A DNA stretch of 64,000 nucleotides from Pseudalkalibacillus sp045920555 (GCF_045920555.1 NZ_CP174509.1:1798001-1862000); one strand, 5' to 3'; shown: positions 1-8,482, counted from the first letter of the stretch. A program made the numbers and translations. The notes: generated from the letters alone by a model not told the origin.

Positions 1-975
1 CTGGATATAAAAGATGAAGATGTGTACTGGTGCACATCACATCCTGGTTGGGTGACAGGCAGTGTGTATGGTGTGTTCGCACCATGGCTGAATCGGGCGA
101 CGATCGTCATTCATGGCGGCCGCTTCCAGGCGGAAGACTGGTATGAACTGATCGAATCGAAACGCGTGAGCATCTGGTACAGTGCACCGACAGCGTTCCG
201 GTTTCTGATGGCTAAGGGGGACCTTTATAAAAAGTATGATCTATCCTCGATCCGCCACGTGTTGAGTGTCGGTGAACCGTTGAATCCTGAAGTGATCCAC
301 TGGGCATATGAAAACTGGGGTGTACGTGTAAATGATACATGGTGGATGACCGAAACAGGAGGCCATCTCATCGTCAATTTTCCGTCTGAAAATATCAAGC
401 CGGGTTCGATGGGGCGGGCATTCCCAGGGATTGAAGTCGGTATCCTTGATGAAGAAGGCAACAAGCTTCCTACTGGCGAGACTGGACAGCTTGCTGTACG
501 TGCTCCATGGCCCGGAATCATGAAAGAGATCTGGAAGAACGAGGAGAAATATCAATCTTATTTTAAATATCCAGGGTGGTACGTATCTGGTGACCTTGCA
601 AAAAAAGATGAAGAGGGCTTTGTATTTTTCCAGGGCAGAAGTGATGACATGATCAACTCTGCTGGAGAACGGATCGGCCCATTCGAAGTGGAAAGCAAAC
701 TGATTGAGCATGATGCGGTATCTGAAGCAGGCGTGATCGGGAAACCGGACCAAGCACGCGGTGAAATCGTCAAAGCCTTCATCACTTTGAACGATGGATA
801 CACCGATTCACCGGATTTGCTGGAAGACATCCGTTTGTTCGTCCGAAAAGAGTTGTCCGCACACGCTGCTCCGAGAGAAATCAAAGTGGTCGAGGAGCTT
901 CCGAAAACGAAAATCAGCGGTAAAATTTTACGACGTGAATTGAAGCAAAGGGAACAATTGAAACTAAGCGTATAA
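1..975 (+). CDS. acsA: Acetyl-CoA synthetase-like acyl-CoA ligase, 3' part
   Basis: The frame is open from base 1, so the gene enters from outside the window and only about the last 324 residues are seen. It belongs to the AMP-forming acyl-CoA synthetase family, which activates acetate or a similar acid with ATP and CoA. Visible family features are an aromatic TWWMTETGG core motif, the YVSGDLA segment with the ribose-binding Asp, the GRSDDMINSAGERIGP hinge, and the C-terminal PKTKISGKILRREL motif whose Lys is the catalytic and usually acetylatable residue. The length fits the C-terminal half of the 570-residue Bacillus AcsA. A GTG at 22 is internal, not the start. The next gene begins 15 bases after the stop, so the two may be cotranscribed. 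Substrate could be another short-chain acid. Confidence 0.85.
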   Translation: MDIKDEDVYWCTSHPGWVTGSVYGVFAPWLNRATIVIHGGRFQAEDWYELIESKRVSIWYSAPTAFRFLMAKGDLYKKYDLSSIRHVLSVGEPLNPEVIHWAYENWGVRVNDTWWMTETGGHLIVNFPSENIKPGSMGRAFPGIEVGILDEEGNKLPTGETGQLAVRAPWPGIMKEIWKNEEKYQSYFKYPGWYVSGDLAKKDEEGFVFFQGRSDDMINSAGERIGPFEVESKLIEHDAVSEAGVIGKPDQARGEIVKAFITLNDGYTDSPDLLEDIRLFVRKELSAHAAPREIKVVEELPKTKISGKILRRELKQREQLKLSV

Positions 976-990
976 ACAGGAGGGAAGAGC

Positions 991-2226
991 TTGGGAACAG
1001 TAAAAGTCGCAATACTCGGATTTGGAACGGTCGGCAGCGGTGTCTATGAAATCATCAAAAACTATCAAGACCGGTTAAAATTACTTCTCGGCAAAAATGT
1101 AGAAATTGCAGGGATTCTGGTCAATGACAGTACAAAGGAAAGAGGCATTGATCCGGGCATCCTTGTCACTCCAGATTTTAATGAAATCCTCGCAATACCG
1201 GATTTGGATGTCGTAATAGAGGCGATTGTCGGAATCGAGCCTGGTTACACATACTTATCAAAAGCCATCGATAAAGGCTGCCATATCATTACGGCAAATA
1301 AAGAACTGTTTGCCCACAAAGGAAGGGAATTGAAGCAGAAATCTCAAGAAAAGAATGTTGAAATTTCCTATGAAGCATCTGTCGCTGGCGGGGTTCCGGT
1401 GATTGGGACACTGCACCAATTGCTTCAGGTGAATTCCGTCGTGAAGATCGAAGCGATTTTGAACGGGACCTCCAATTACATTTTAAGTGAAATACGAAAT
1501 AAGCGAACGGCGTTTTTAGAAGCGTTGCAATCCGCACAGGTTAAAGGATATGCTGAAGCAGATCCGTCCAATGATGTGGATGGTTATGATGCCTTTTATA
1601 AAATCGTCATCCTAACGGAGTTGTTGTTCGGACAGCGTCCAGAGTGGAAATGGATCGAGCGGAAAGGGATACGGGAAATCTCATTGAACCATATCCGGCT
1701 TGCTGAAACGTTTGGTTTCCGTTTGAAGCATGTTGCTTCACTTGTATATAAAGACGGAGCACTGAAAATCGATGTTGAACCGAAAGTAGTTTCTGAAGAC
1801 CATCCATTGTATTCTGTAGAGGGCGTTGATAATGCAGTGGTCATTACGGGAGATCTTGTCGGTCAGTTGAAGCTACAGGGTCCTGGGGCAGGGAAGCTTC
1901 CAACTGCGAGCGCAATCATCGAGGATCTTGTGAATGTTTTCAACTCCGTCCACCATGCCCCAGTTATAAAAGATGTGAAGCTCCTGCATGATGTCGATGA
2001 TCAAGAACAGACTTGGTTCGTGATTGGCAATTCCACTGATCAATTTGATGGAGTAGCCCTTTTCGAAGAATCGATTAAAGATCAAAACGAACTTATTACA
2101 GGAAGACTCGTCCAGGCGACTGGGCGTGAAATCAAAAAGCTGAAGGCGAAAGACAATGCCCTCACCGTATACCCATTCTCAGGTACACCTGCACAACAAG
2201 TCAAAAAAGCATTCGTATCAGCCTGA
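991..2226 (+). CDS. hom: Homoserine dehydrogenase paralogue
   Basis: 411 residues, TTG start preceded by AGGAGGGAAG. It is expected to reduce aspartate semialdehyde to homoserine with NAD(P)H in threonine/methionine synthesis. The N-terminal Rossmann motif GFGTVGSGVYE lies at residues 9-19, followed by the TANKEL catalytic-domain segment near 104 and the NGTSNYIL and YAEADPSNDVDGYDA motifs typical of the substrate-binding domain. After about residue 340 I do not see the regulatory ACT domain of the usual Bacillus Hom (about 430 residues); the C-terminal 70 residues are different. It is not next to thrC or thrB but directly behind an acyl-CoA ligase, which suggests a second, perhaps feedback-insensitive or specialised, copy. 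The family call is firm, the role inferred. Confidence 0.85.
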   Translation: MGTVKVAILGFGTVGSGVYEIIKNYQDRLKLLLGKNVEIAGILVNDSTKERGIDPGILVTPDFNEILAIPDLDVVIEAIVGIEPGYTYLSKAIDKGCHIITANKELFAHKGRELKQKSQEKNVEISYEASVAGGVPVIGTLHQLLQVNSVVKIEAILNGTSNYILSEIRNKRTAFLEALQSAQVKGYAEADPSNDVDGYDAFYKIVILTELLFGQRPEWKWIERKGIREISLNHIRLAETFGFRLKHVASLVYKDGALKIDVEPKVVSEDHPLYSVEGVDNAVVITGDLVGQLKLQGPGAGKLPTASAIIEDLVNVFNSVHHAPVIKDVKLLHDVDDQEQTWFVIGNSTDQFDGVALFEESIKDQNELITGRLVQATGREIKKLKAKDNALTVYPFSGTPAQQVKKAFVSA

Positions 2227-2236
2227 TTGGATAAAG

Positions 2237-2265
2237 AAACAGCCTGCTTATGTAGGCTGTTTTCC
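2237..2265 (+). terminator. Rho-independent terminator after hom
   Basis: Stem AACAGCCT with AGGCTGTT and a short loop followed by a T-rich tail, just after the hom stop codon. The rest of the gap to 2467 holds a weaker hairpin near 2355-2392 with a T tail and the AT-rich leader of the following exporter gene. Confidence 0.8.
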
Positions 2266-2467
2266 TTTGAAGAGATTTGATCAAATTTTAGTTATGAGGA
2301 CCTTACAGAGCGAAAAAAGGAAGTTGAGTTCCTCATGAAGGTGTCATATAAAAATCCTCTAGTAAAAAAAGTAGTTGGTCTAGGAGCTTTTTAACTTGAA
2401 ATTGTCATGGAAATAGTGGAATATGGAAAAGTGTTAAATTTTGCATAAAATTTTTTGGGGGATAATC

Positions 2468-3904
2468 ATGGAACCAAAAATCAATACGAAAATCATTCTT
2501 GCCACCTTCATGATTGGTGCTTTTTTCGCCGTTTTGAACGAAACGCTTCTCAATATTGCATTGACCGAGTTGATGGATGTATTCCAGATCAAAGCGCCGA
2601 CGGTCCAATGGATGGCGACTGGCTTCATGCTTGTGATGGGTGTCCTGATGCCAATATCTGCCTTACTGATCCAGTGGTTCACGACTCGGCAGATGTTCAT
2701 CGGTGTCATGTCGATCTTTTTAGGAGGGACTGTCATTGCCGCGTGTGCATTGAATTTTCCGATGTTGTTGACGGGGCGGATGATCCAGGCGGTAGGAACG
2801 GGGCTTTTGATTCCTGTTATTATGAATGCATTACTATTGCTTTACCCTCCTGAGGTCCGTGGACGGATTATGGGTACTTTCGGGCTTGTTATCATGTTTG
2901 CTCCAGCCATAGGACCAACGCTCTCTGGAGTGATCGTCGATTTTTTAGGCTGGCGCTGGCTGTTCATCACCGTCATCCCGTTCGCACTGTTCTCGATTCT
3001 TTTTGCATATAAATACTTGCAGAATGTCGGGGAGATCACACGTCCTAAAGCTGATGTACTGTCCATCATTCTATCGTCGATCGGAATCGGAGGGATCGTC
3101 TTTGGATTCAGCAGTGCAGGGGAAAGTGGAGAAGGATTTTCATCGGTTAAAATCCTTGTGATCATTGCAATCAGTCTCATCAGTTTGCTTTTCTTCGTTT
3201 TACGACAATTGAAAATCGATGAGCCATTGCTGGATGTCCGGGTCTTCGCTTATAAAAATTATACGCTGGGTGTCACGATCTTCGTTGTCGTGATCATGGC
3301 CATGTTCGCATCTGAAATCGTCATGCCGATGTATTTGCAAGGACCGCTCGGATATTCGGCTAAAATTGCGGGCTTATTGCTTCTTCCAGGTGCTTTACTC
3401 AATGGATTGATGTCTCCGGTGATGGGGACCTTGTTCGATAAATTCGGTCCTAGAAAGCTGATTATCCCTGGGACGGTCGTATTAATAGGGGTGATGATCT
3501 TCTTCAGCAACATCAGTCCGGCGATCCAAATCTGGTCATTCGTCCTCGTCTATATCGTGTTGATGCTCTCCATTTCAGCGATTCTGATGCCATCACAGAC
3601 GAATGCGTTGAATGAATTGCCGAAACATCTATATCCACATGGGACTGCCATTGCGAATACGTTGCAGCCTATCGGTGGGGCATTGGGGGTAGCGATTTTT
3701 GTCAGTATCATGAGTCAAGGACAAACGAGTTATCTGGAAAAACAGACCGGCCAAATAACTCAGGAACTATTGGATAAGGCGATGACAGCTGGAGTCCATC
3801 ATGCTTATTGGTTTGCGCTTACGCTTTGTATCGGTACGTTCGTGGTCGCTTTGTTCATCCGTAAAGCGATCTCGCCTGACTTTAAGCCAGAAGAAATGAA
3901 ATAA
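2468..3904 (+). CDS. MFS multidrug exporter, DHA2 (EmrB/QacA/LmrB) type
   Basis: 478 residues from the ATG at 2468, chosen because GGGGGATAATC sits directly before it; an upstream ATG at 2441 lacks a site. It is a 14-helix proton-driven drug exporter by family. Visible features are the N-terminal helix containing LNETLLNIALTELM, the motif-A region after helix 2, the helix-5 motif-C segment GPTLSGVIVDFLGWRW around residue 150, and long hydrophobic segments to the end. It stands alone between two terminators, with no regulator beside it. Related Bacillus proteins (LmrB, YhcA, MdtP) give lincomycin or fusidic acid efflux, but the substrate cannot be read from the sequence. Confidence 0.85.
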   Translation: MEPKINTKIILATFMIGAFFAVLNETLLNIALTELMDVFQIKAPTVQWMATGFMLVMGVLMPISALLIQWFTTRQMFIGVMSIFLGGTVIAACALNFPMLLTGRMIQAVGTGLLIPVIMNALLLLYPPEVRGRIMGTFGLVIMFAPAIGPTLSGVIVDFLGWRWLFITVIPFALFSILFAYKYLQNVGEITRPKADVLSIILSSIGIGGIVFGFSSAGESGEGFSSVKILVIIAISLISLLFFVLRQLKIDEPLLDVRVFAYKNYTLGVTIFVVVIMAMFASEIVMPMYLQGPLGYSAKIAGLLLLPGALLNGLMSPVMGTLFDKFGPRKLIIPGTVVLIGVMIFFSNISPAIQIWSFVLVYIVLMLSISAILMPSQTNALNELPKHLYPHGTAIANTLQPIGGALGVAIFVSIMSQGQTSYLEKQTGQITQELLDKAMTAGVHHAYWFALTLCIGTFVVALFIRKAISPDFKPEEMK

Positions 3905-3913
3905 AGTTTTGGA

Positions 3914-4018
3914 AAGGGGACTGACCCATAAGTGTCTGAGTCTCTCCGTACTTAACAACATTTTGAGAAATGTTGAGTTGGAGGTCTCACACTTTCTTTT
4001 GGGTCAGCCCCTTTTTTT
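3914..4018 (+). terminator. Large hairpin terminator, repeated family member
   Basis: A long inverted repeat: GGGGACTGACCCA near 3916 pairs with TGGGTCAGCCCC at 4000, with an inner pair AACATTTTGAGAAATGTT, followed by seven T. A relative lies at 20450-20559. Confidence 0.8.
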
Positions 4019-4302
4019 ATGAAGGGGTACTGGCTTATGAAATATAAGTAAAACTTTCTTAAAAGTTTCTTTACATACTACATAATTTCATCCTTATTTA
4101 TTTTTCAAAAATCCTTTATTTTCAAATAAATTACCCTATAATCTTCCAATTTACAGTACTAAAGTCCTCTAAAAGCGTTTGAATCTATCGTAGTCTTACC
4201 TTTATCACCTAATCTTCCGGATTTTTAAATTTACTAAACACCTCCTTAACAATCTAACTCTATTATTTGATTTGTAAGACAAAGATTAAGGAGTGGATAA
4301 GG
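4019..4302 (+). promoter_or_regulatory. AT-rich leader of the phoX-tat operon
   Basis: About 280 AT-rich bases without a gene. PhoX genes are often under PhoP control. Single TTACAT, TTTACA and TTAACA hexamers occur (4071, 4150, 4246), but I cannot arrange four of them at the 11-base period of a PhoP box, so regulation remains unproven. Confidence 0.3.
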
Positions 4303-5934
4303 TTGTCAACAAAAATGGATAGAAAAAAATTCCTCACATACCTAGGTACAGGAACGGTGGCATTAGCAGCTGCCAGTACTGGACTAGACGGAATTACAGA
4401 TAGAGTGAATGCACAGCAAGGCCATTTCCACAGACCGAATAAAAAAATTCCGAAAATGGGTCCATTGAAATTCAAGCCGATTGAACCTACAAGCAAGGAT
4501 GATCTCGTATTGCCAAAAGGTTATTCATATAAGGTTGTTGCTGCATACGGGGACAAAATCAATGCAAAAGGGGACACTTTCGGATTCAACAATGACTATA
4601 CGTTATTTTTCCCGATTGAAGGTAAAGACGAGCGTGGGTTGCTATGGGTAAACCATGAATACGTCGATGACAAATTCGTATTTGGAAAAGAGATTGAAGG
4701 AGACTATTCAAAAGCCCAGATGGAGAAAATGCTTTACAATCAAGGCGGCTCGATCATCGAGGTCGTAAAAGGACAAGACGGATGGACAATGGATACTTCA
4801 TCCCAATATGCCCGCCGTGTCACTGGGTTGACTCCGATCGCTCTGACTGGTCCTGCAAAGGGAGCTGAAGCTGTCAACGGCGCATCGAAAGTACAGGGAA
4901 CATTCGCAAACTGCTCTGGTGGTGCGACGCTTTGGGGTACGTTGCTGACATGTGAAGAAAACTATGAATCTACTTCAAAAGCAGCTAAACTCGATGAAAC
5001 GCATTACGGTTGGGTCGTTGAAGTAGATCCGTTCGATGAAAAGTTCCAAGTCCGTAAGCATACCTCTCTTGGCCGTTTCAATCATGAAAATACATGCATG
5101 GGACTCGCAAAAGATGGACGGGTCGTCGTCTACATGGGTGATGACAAAAAGGATGCATGCGTCTACAAATTCATCAGCGAAGGTAAATATGATCCGAAGG
5201 CTGGTAAAAAGAACGCGAAACTTTTAGAAACAGGAACACTTTATGTGGCAGATTTCAGTAAAGGTGCGTGGGTACCGCTCACAATGAAAGAAGTCAAAAA
5301 AGCTGCGGGGGATGACAAGGAAGCGTTGGACAAGTTCCAATCGCAAGCGGACATTGTCGTCAACTGCCATGATGCTGCGCTTCTAGTTGGCGGAACTCCG
5401 ACAGATCGTCCAGAAGACGTGGAAATCAGTCCGTTCGACGGTACAATCTATATCGCGCACACGAACAATGACAACCACGGAAACATGCACGGTCATATTA
5501 CGAGATTTTACGAAAAGAATGACGACCATGGATCCCTTGAATTCCAATTCTCGATCTTTGCTGCAGGTGGAATCCAGAGTGGTTTCAGTGCACCGGATAA
5601 TCTTACATTTGATGAAGACGGTAACCTTTGGACGGTGACGGATATCTCCAGCAGCAAGCTGAACAGCACAATTTGGGAGCCATTCAGGAATAACGGCATG
5701 TTCGTCATCCCTACCCATGGCAAGGATGAAGGGGTGGCATTCCAATTCGCTTCTGCCCCTGTAGAAGCTGAGTTGACTGGGCCATCGTTCACTCCTGATG
5801 AGAAAACATTGTTCCTATCGGTTCAGCATCCGGGTGAAGAAACCGAAGACCTTTCGAATCCCACTAGTAAATGGCCGCATCGTGCCGGGGAATCTATGCC
5901 TCGACCTAGTGTCGTAGCAATCACAGGATTTTAA
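4303..5934 (+). CDS. phoX: PhoX-type (DUF839) alkaline phosphatase, Tat-exported
   Basis: 543 residues from the TTG at 4303, chosen because AAGGAG lies nine bases before it. The DUF839/PhoX family consists of secreted, metal-dependent phosphatases that release phosphate from phosphoesters. The N-terminus has the layout of a Tat signal: DRKKFL, then a hydrophobic stretch rich in Ala and Gly, then VNAQQ as a possible cleavage region. The usual twin Arg is Arg-Lys here. The family motif NCSGGATLWGTLLTCEEN is present near residue 205 and the HDAALLVGG and PEDVEISPFDG segments near 360-380. The gene is followed within 18 bases by tatA and then tatC, so it is very likely their dedicated substrate, as phoD is for tatAd-tatCd in B. 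subtilis. Confidence 0.85.
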   Translation: MSTKMDRKKFLTYLGTGTVALAAASTGLDGITDRVNAQQGHFHRPNKKIPKMGPLKFKPIEPTSKDDLVLPKGYSYKVVAAYGDKINAKGDTFGFNNDYTLFFPIEGKDERGLLWVNHEYVDDKFVFGKEIEGDYSKAQMEKMLYNQGGSIIEVVKGQDGWTMDTSSQYARRVTGLTPIALTGPAKGAEAVNGASKVQGTFANCSGGATLWGTLLTCEENYESTSKAAKLDETHYGWVVEVDPFDEKFQVRKHTSLGRFNHENTCMGLAKDGRVVVYMGDDKKDACVYKFISEGKYDPKAGKKNAKLLETGTLYVADFSKGAWVPLTMKEVKKAAGDDKEALDKFQSQADIVVNCHDAALLVGGTPTDRPEDVEISPFDGTIYIAHTNNDNHGNMHGHITRFYEKNDDHGSLEFQFSIFAAGGIQSGFSAPDNLTFDEDGNLWTVTDISSSKLNSTIWEPFRNNGMFVIPTHGKDEGVAFQFASAPVEAELTGPSFTPDEKTLFLSVQHPGEETEDLSNPTSKWPHRAGESMPRPSVVAITGF

Positions 5935-5952
5935 TAGAAAGGAGAATGCATC

Positions 5953-6135
5953 ATGCCATTTAATATCGGAATTCCAGGATTGATCTTGATCTTGATCATT
6001 GCCCTCGTCATTTTTGGACCAGCAAAACTGCCTGAAATCGGGCGAGCATTCGGAAACACATTGAAAGAATTTAAAAACGCAACGAAGGACCTTGTATCTT
6101 CGGATGACTCCAGCGCAAAAGAAAAGAAAAATTAA
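5953..6135 (+). CDS. tatA: Twin-arginine translocase subunit TatA
   Basis: 60 residues with ribosome site GAAAGGAG ahead of the ATG. TatA forms the protein-conducting component of the Tat system, which moves folded proteins across the membrane. Visible are one N-terminal membrane helix (about residues 6-21), the hinge FGPAKLPEIGRAFGNTLKEFKNA with the conserved Phe-Gly-Pro, an amphipathic helix and a short charged tail. Length is normal for a Bacillus TatA. It lies between the PhoX-type phosphatase and tatC. A hairpin directly after its stop may reduce read-through into tatC. Confidence 0.95.
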   Translation: MPFNIGIPGLILILIIALVIFGPAKLPEIGRAFGNTLKEFKNATKDLVSSDDSSAKEKKN

Positions 6136-6143
6136 TCAAACGG

Positions 6144-6172
6144 GAGAAAAGAGGGCATCCTCTTTTCTTCTT
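6144..6172 (+). terminator. Hairpin between tatA and tatC
   Basis: Perfect ten-base stem AGAAAAGAGG/CCTCTTTTCT with a four-base loop and a pyrimidine-rich tail. It may be a partial terminator or mRNA stabiliser that sets more TatA than TatC. Confidence 0.6.
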
Positions 6173-6206
6173 CTTTATAAAAGCAGTTGAATGAGGTTTT
6201 GAAGAC

Positions 6207-6280
6207 TAAAATGAGCCGAATTTAAGATTTATAAGCGGAATTCCGAATTTATGAGCCGATTTCTAAAATAAATAAGCCGA
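6207..6280. repeat. Degenerate short tandem repeat, AAGCCGA type
   Basis: Four imperfect units of the form ATGAGCCGAATTT / ATAAGCGGAATTC / ATGAGCCGATTTC / ATAAGCCGAACG in the tatA-tatC gap. Such AT-rich units with a GCCGA core occur in intergenic DNA of Bacillaceae; no function can be assigned. Confidence 0.6.
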
Positions 6281-6314
6281 ACGTAATTTTATGAGAGGAA
6301 AAGGAGCTGAGAGG

Positions 6315-7046
6315 ATGGCCCAAGAATTGGAGCTGGTCGATCACCTCGATGAGTTAAGGAAACGGATTCTCATCGTAGGGGCTAGTTTTCTAGCATTTTT
6401 CATAGTAGGATTCATTTTCGTAGAACAAATCTATCAATTCCTTGTAAAAGATTTGAACACTGAACTGGCACTTTTAGGTCCGACGGATATTCTATGGATC
6501 TATTTTAAAATCGCCGGGGTTGTAGCGATCAGCTTGACGATCCCGCTGGCCGCCTATCATACATGGCGGTTCGTCCTCCCAGCTTTAGAGGTGAAACAGC
6601 GGAAGGCGACTTTGATGCTGATCCCTGCCTTATTTTTATTATTCATTACCGGGCTTGGATTCGGTTATGCAATTGTTTTTCCGACAGTCCTCAGCTTTTT
6701 GCAGGGACTATCCAACGAAGGTTTCCAGATGTTTTATACGACGGAAAAGTACTTCAATTTCCTATTCCAAATGACGGTTCCTTTCGGGATTTTGTTTGAA
6801 ATGCCAGTGGTGGTGCTCTTCCTGACTGCCTTAGGAATCTTGAATCCGGATCGCCTTAAAAAGTCAAGGAAGATCTGTTACTTCGTCTTTACCGTCTTGG
6901 CGGTCATTTTGACACCACCGGACTTTTTATCCGATATCCTTGTACTCGTCTGTTTGATCGTTTTATTCGAAATCAGCATTACGATTTCCGCTTTCGTGTA
7001 TCGGAAAAGGCTTGAGCGCGAAGAAAAACTGAATTTGGATTACTAA
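6315..7046 (+). CDS. tatC: Twin-arginine translocase subunit TatC
   Basis: 243 residues from the ATG at 6315, chosen because AAGGAGCTGAGAGG stands eight bases before it. TatC is the six-helix receptor that binds twin-arginine signal peptides. The conserved N-terminal cytoplasmic segment ELELVDHLDELRKRI, the first periplasmic loop, the helix-3 region with FALPA-like VLPALEV, and the MPVVVLFLTALGI and VILTPPD segments are all present. Together with tatA and the phosphatase it forms a substrate-plus-translocase unit. The 180-base gap from tatA is unusually large for tat genes and contains a hairpin and short repeats. Confidence 0.95.
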   Translation: MAQELELVDHLDELRKRILIVGASFLAFFIVGFIFVEQIYQFLVKDLNTELALLGPTDILWIYFKIAGVVAISLTIPLAAYHTWRFVLPALEVKQRKATLMLIPALFLLFITGLGFGYAIVFPTVLSFLQGLSNEGFQMFYTTEKYFNFLFQMTVPFGILFEMPVVVLFLTALGILNPDRLKKSRKICYFVFTVLAVILTPPDFLSDILVLVCLIVLFEISITISAFVYRKRLEREEKLNLDY

Positions 7047-7055
7047 GGAAAAACA

Positions 7056-7092
7056 ACAGGGACTGCTCCTGCGTCGAGCCAGTCCCTGTTTC
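7056..7092. terminator. Bidirectional terminator, tatC / DUF457 gene
   Basis: ACAGGGACTG pairs with CAGTCCCTGT around a 14-base loop. A runs on the left and T runs on the right allow it to serve both convergent genes. Confidence 0.85.
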
Positions 7093-7094
7093 AA

Positions 7095-7721
7095 TTACAT
7101 TTCCAATTTTGAGAATGGGAGAAAGAGTTTCACGCCTCTTTTGTTGACAGGCAGGAATTTCATGTCTCCAACCAAATGGCTCGCATACCCCGCAAGACTG
7201 GCTATGAACATGCCCTCAATCCCGATTGAAGCTTCGAATTGATGAGCGATGACACCGAAAAACACAATCCCCAGTATCGAGTGTGTATAGCTTCTATGAG
7301 GGACGAAGGAAGCGACGATTATGTAAATGCCAAGCAGGAACAGCCAATTTTCCTGGAGCATGAAGCCACCGATCGAAACACCCGCCCCGGATACCGTAAG
7401 CATATGCCTCCTCGTTATGAATGAAGAAACAGCCATGATCCCGACGCCTGTCCCCATGCCATACCACTTTTCCATCCCAGTCCCTTCCACAAAGCTGTAT
7501 ACGATCAGTAAAATACCGATGATCTGGGCAAGTGTCTGGATGAATTTGTGCGTATTTGTGATCTTGTTGCTTAACGTCCCATCGACATCAATGTCTGGAG
7601 CAAGACCGGCAATACCTCCACACGCGATTAGAATACCTGTCGTTGTCGGATCAGTTTGAAGAGCATTGGAAGTGATCAATCCTGCAACCCCTCCAACAAG
7701 CAGATGTGATGTTCCTTTCAT
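7095..7721 (-). CDS. YdjM/DUF457 family membrane-bound metal-dependent hydrolase
   Basis: 208 residues. The family is an integral membrane protein group with conserved His and Asp residues that resembles a metal-dependent hydrolase; E. coli YdjM is its SOS-induced member. Visible motifs are GTSHLLVGG at the N-terminus, LAPDIDVDGT near residue 40, HRSYTHSILG near 142 and SHLVGDM near 186, separated by four or five hydrophobic helices. This His/Asp pattern supports the family firmly. The biological substrate is unknown. The gene is transcribed alone and convergent with tatC. Confidence 0.8.
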   Translation of the reverse strand: MKGTSHLLVGGVAGLITSNALQTDPTTTGILIACGGIAGLAPDIDVDGTLSNKITNTHKFIQTLAQIIGILLIVYSFVEGTGMEKWYGMGTGVGIMAVSSFITRRHMLTVSGAGVSIGGFMLQENWLFLLGIYIIVASFVPHRSYTHSILGIVFFGVIAHQFEASIGIEGMFIASLAGYASHLVGDMKFLPVNKRGVKLFLPFSKLEM

Positions 7722-7967
7722 GATGTTCCACCTATCTCTCTATTTTTTTGTGAATGTGGCAGTATTTATCATTTTAAAGAAAAAGGTTGAAGGAAGAAAT
7801 GCTAAAGGGTGTATTTGTGTCCTTGTACTCATCAGTAGTTAGGTAATCTGTCACATATCTATCAGGGAAAGATTGTCTGGTGATGCTATAATAGATTTAA
7901 ATCTGGAACTCGTTTACACAATTCATTATAATAACAAGGAAAAAGGTTCATTTTGAGAGGTGTTTTC

Positions 7968-8228
7968 ATGTATACAATTTTAACCGCCATTGTTATCTTG
8001 GTAGGGGTCATTTCACTGGTAGGCACTATAATGGTCGGGAGAAAAGTTGATAGAACAAGTAAAGAATATGAAATGGAAGCTGATCGAACAGCTGCTCAAT
8101 TGAAACGGTCTCATGATTATGAATCCCGATCCCTGAAGGTCAATCTAAAAGTGTTGACTTTGATATATGTAGTGACCTTCATCCTCAGCCTGCTTGCATT
8201 AGCTGTTTATATCCTTTATTTTAGATAG
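7968..8228 (+). CDS. Small two-helix membrane protein
   Basis: 86 residues from the ATG at 7968, preceded by GAGAGGTG; a TTG at 7953 would add five residues and is less likely. The protein has an N-terminal membrane helix (residues 3-22), a charged middle segment with KVDRTSKEYEMEADRTAAQLKRS, and a second helix at about residues 57-80. I do not recognise a family. The region upstream has perfect TATAAT hexamers at 7888 and 7927, either of which could be its promoter. It is followed by a hairpin and appears monocistronic. Confidence 0.6.
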   Translation: MYTILTAIVILVGVISLVGTIMVGRKVDRTSKEYEMEADRTAAQLKRSHDYESRSLKVNLKVLTLIYVVTFILSLLALAVYILYFR

Positions 8229-8235
8229 GATTACA

Positions 8236-8270
8236 AAAGGACTTACTGAAATTGAAGTAAGTCCTATTTA
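8236..8270 (+). terminator. Terminator of the small membrane protein gene
   Basis: Stem AGGACTTACT/AGTAAGTCCT with an eight-base loop, followed by a weak T tail. Confidence 0.65.
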
Positions 8271-8278
8271 GATTAGTT

Positions 8279-8482
8279 TCACATATAAATCCCCTTCAGC
8301 TTAATAAACCTTCCTAAGAATCTTTCAATAAGCTTGGAGACTGTCGTAAAAGAAATAACCCCACCTATAAAAGGCTCCAAAAGAGTACGATTTTTTACCC
8401 AGGAACTTTTCTATTGCTAAACCGTAAATCCTCCGGGTCTTGTTAGATCATGACCGCCAAACTTCTTGAATTGATCAATCAT
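8279..8482 (-). pseudogene. 67-codon reading frame broken by two amber codons
   Basis: On the minus strand a good start stands at 8482: GGTGGTG five bases before the ATG, and TATAAT about 20 bases further up with a TGGACT-like -35 at 16 bases. The frame reads MIDQFKKFGGHDLTRPGGFTV, then TAG, CAA, TAG, then continues in the same frame as KSSWVKNRTLLEPFIGGV and on to IKLKGIYM and a TGA at 8279. The last part is amphipathic and basic. It may be a dead small gene or a real 21-residue peptide gene with an unrelated tail. I recognise no family. The remaining gap around it shows nothing else. Confidence 0.4.

Noticed and set aside
4071..4251. PhoP box before the phoX gene
   Set aside because: Single TTACA-like hexamers occur but not with the required 11-base spacing.
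8417..8482. 21-residue peptide as a ComX- or Phr-type pheromone
   Set aside because: No Trp near the C-terminus, no export signal and no quorum-sensing kinase or Rap gene nearby.
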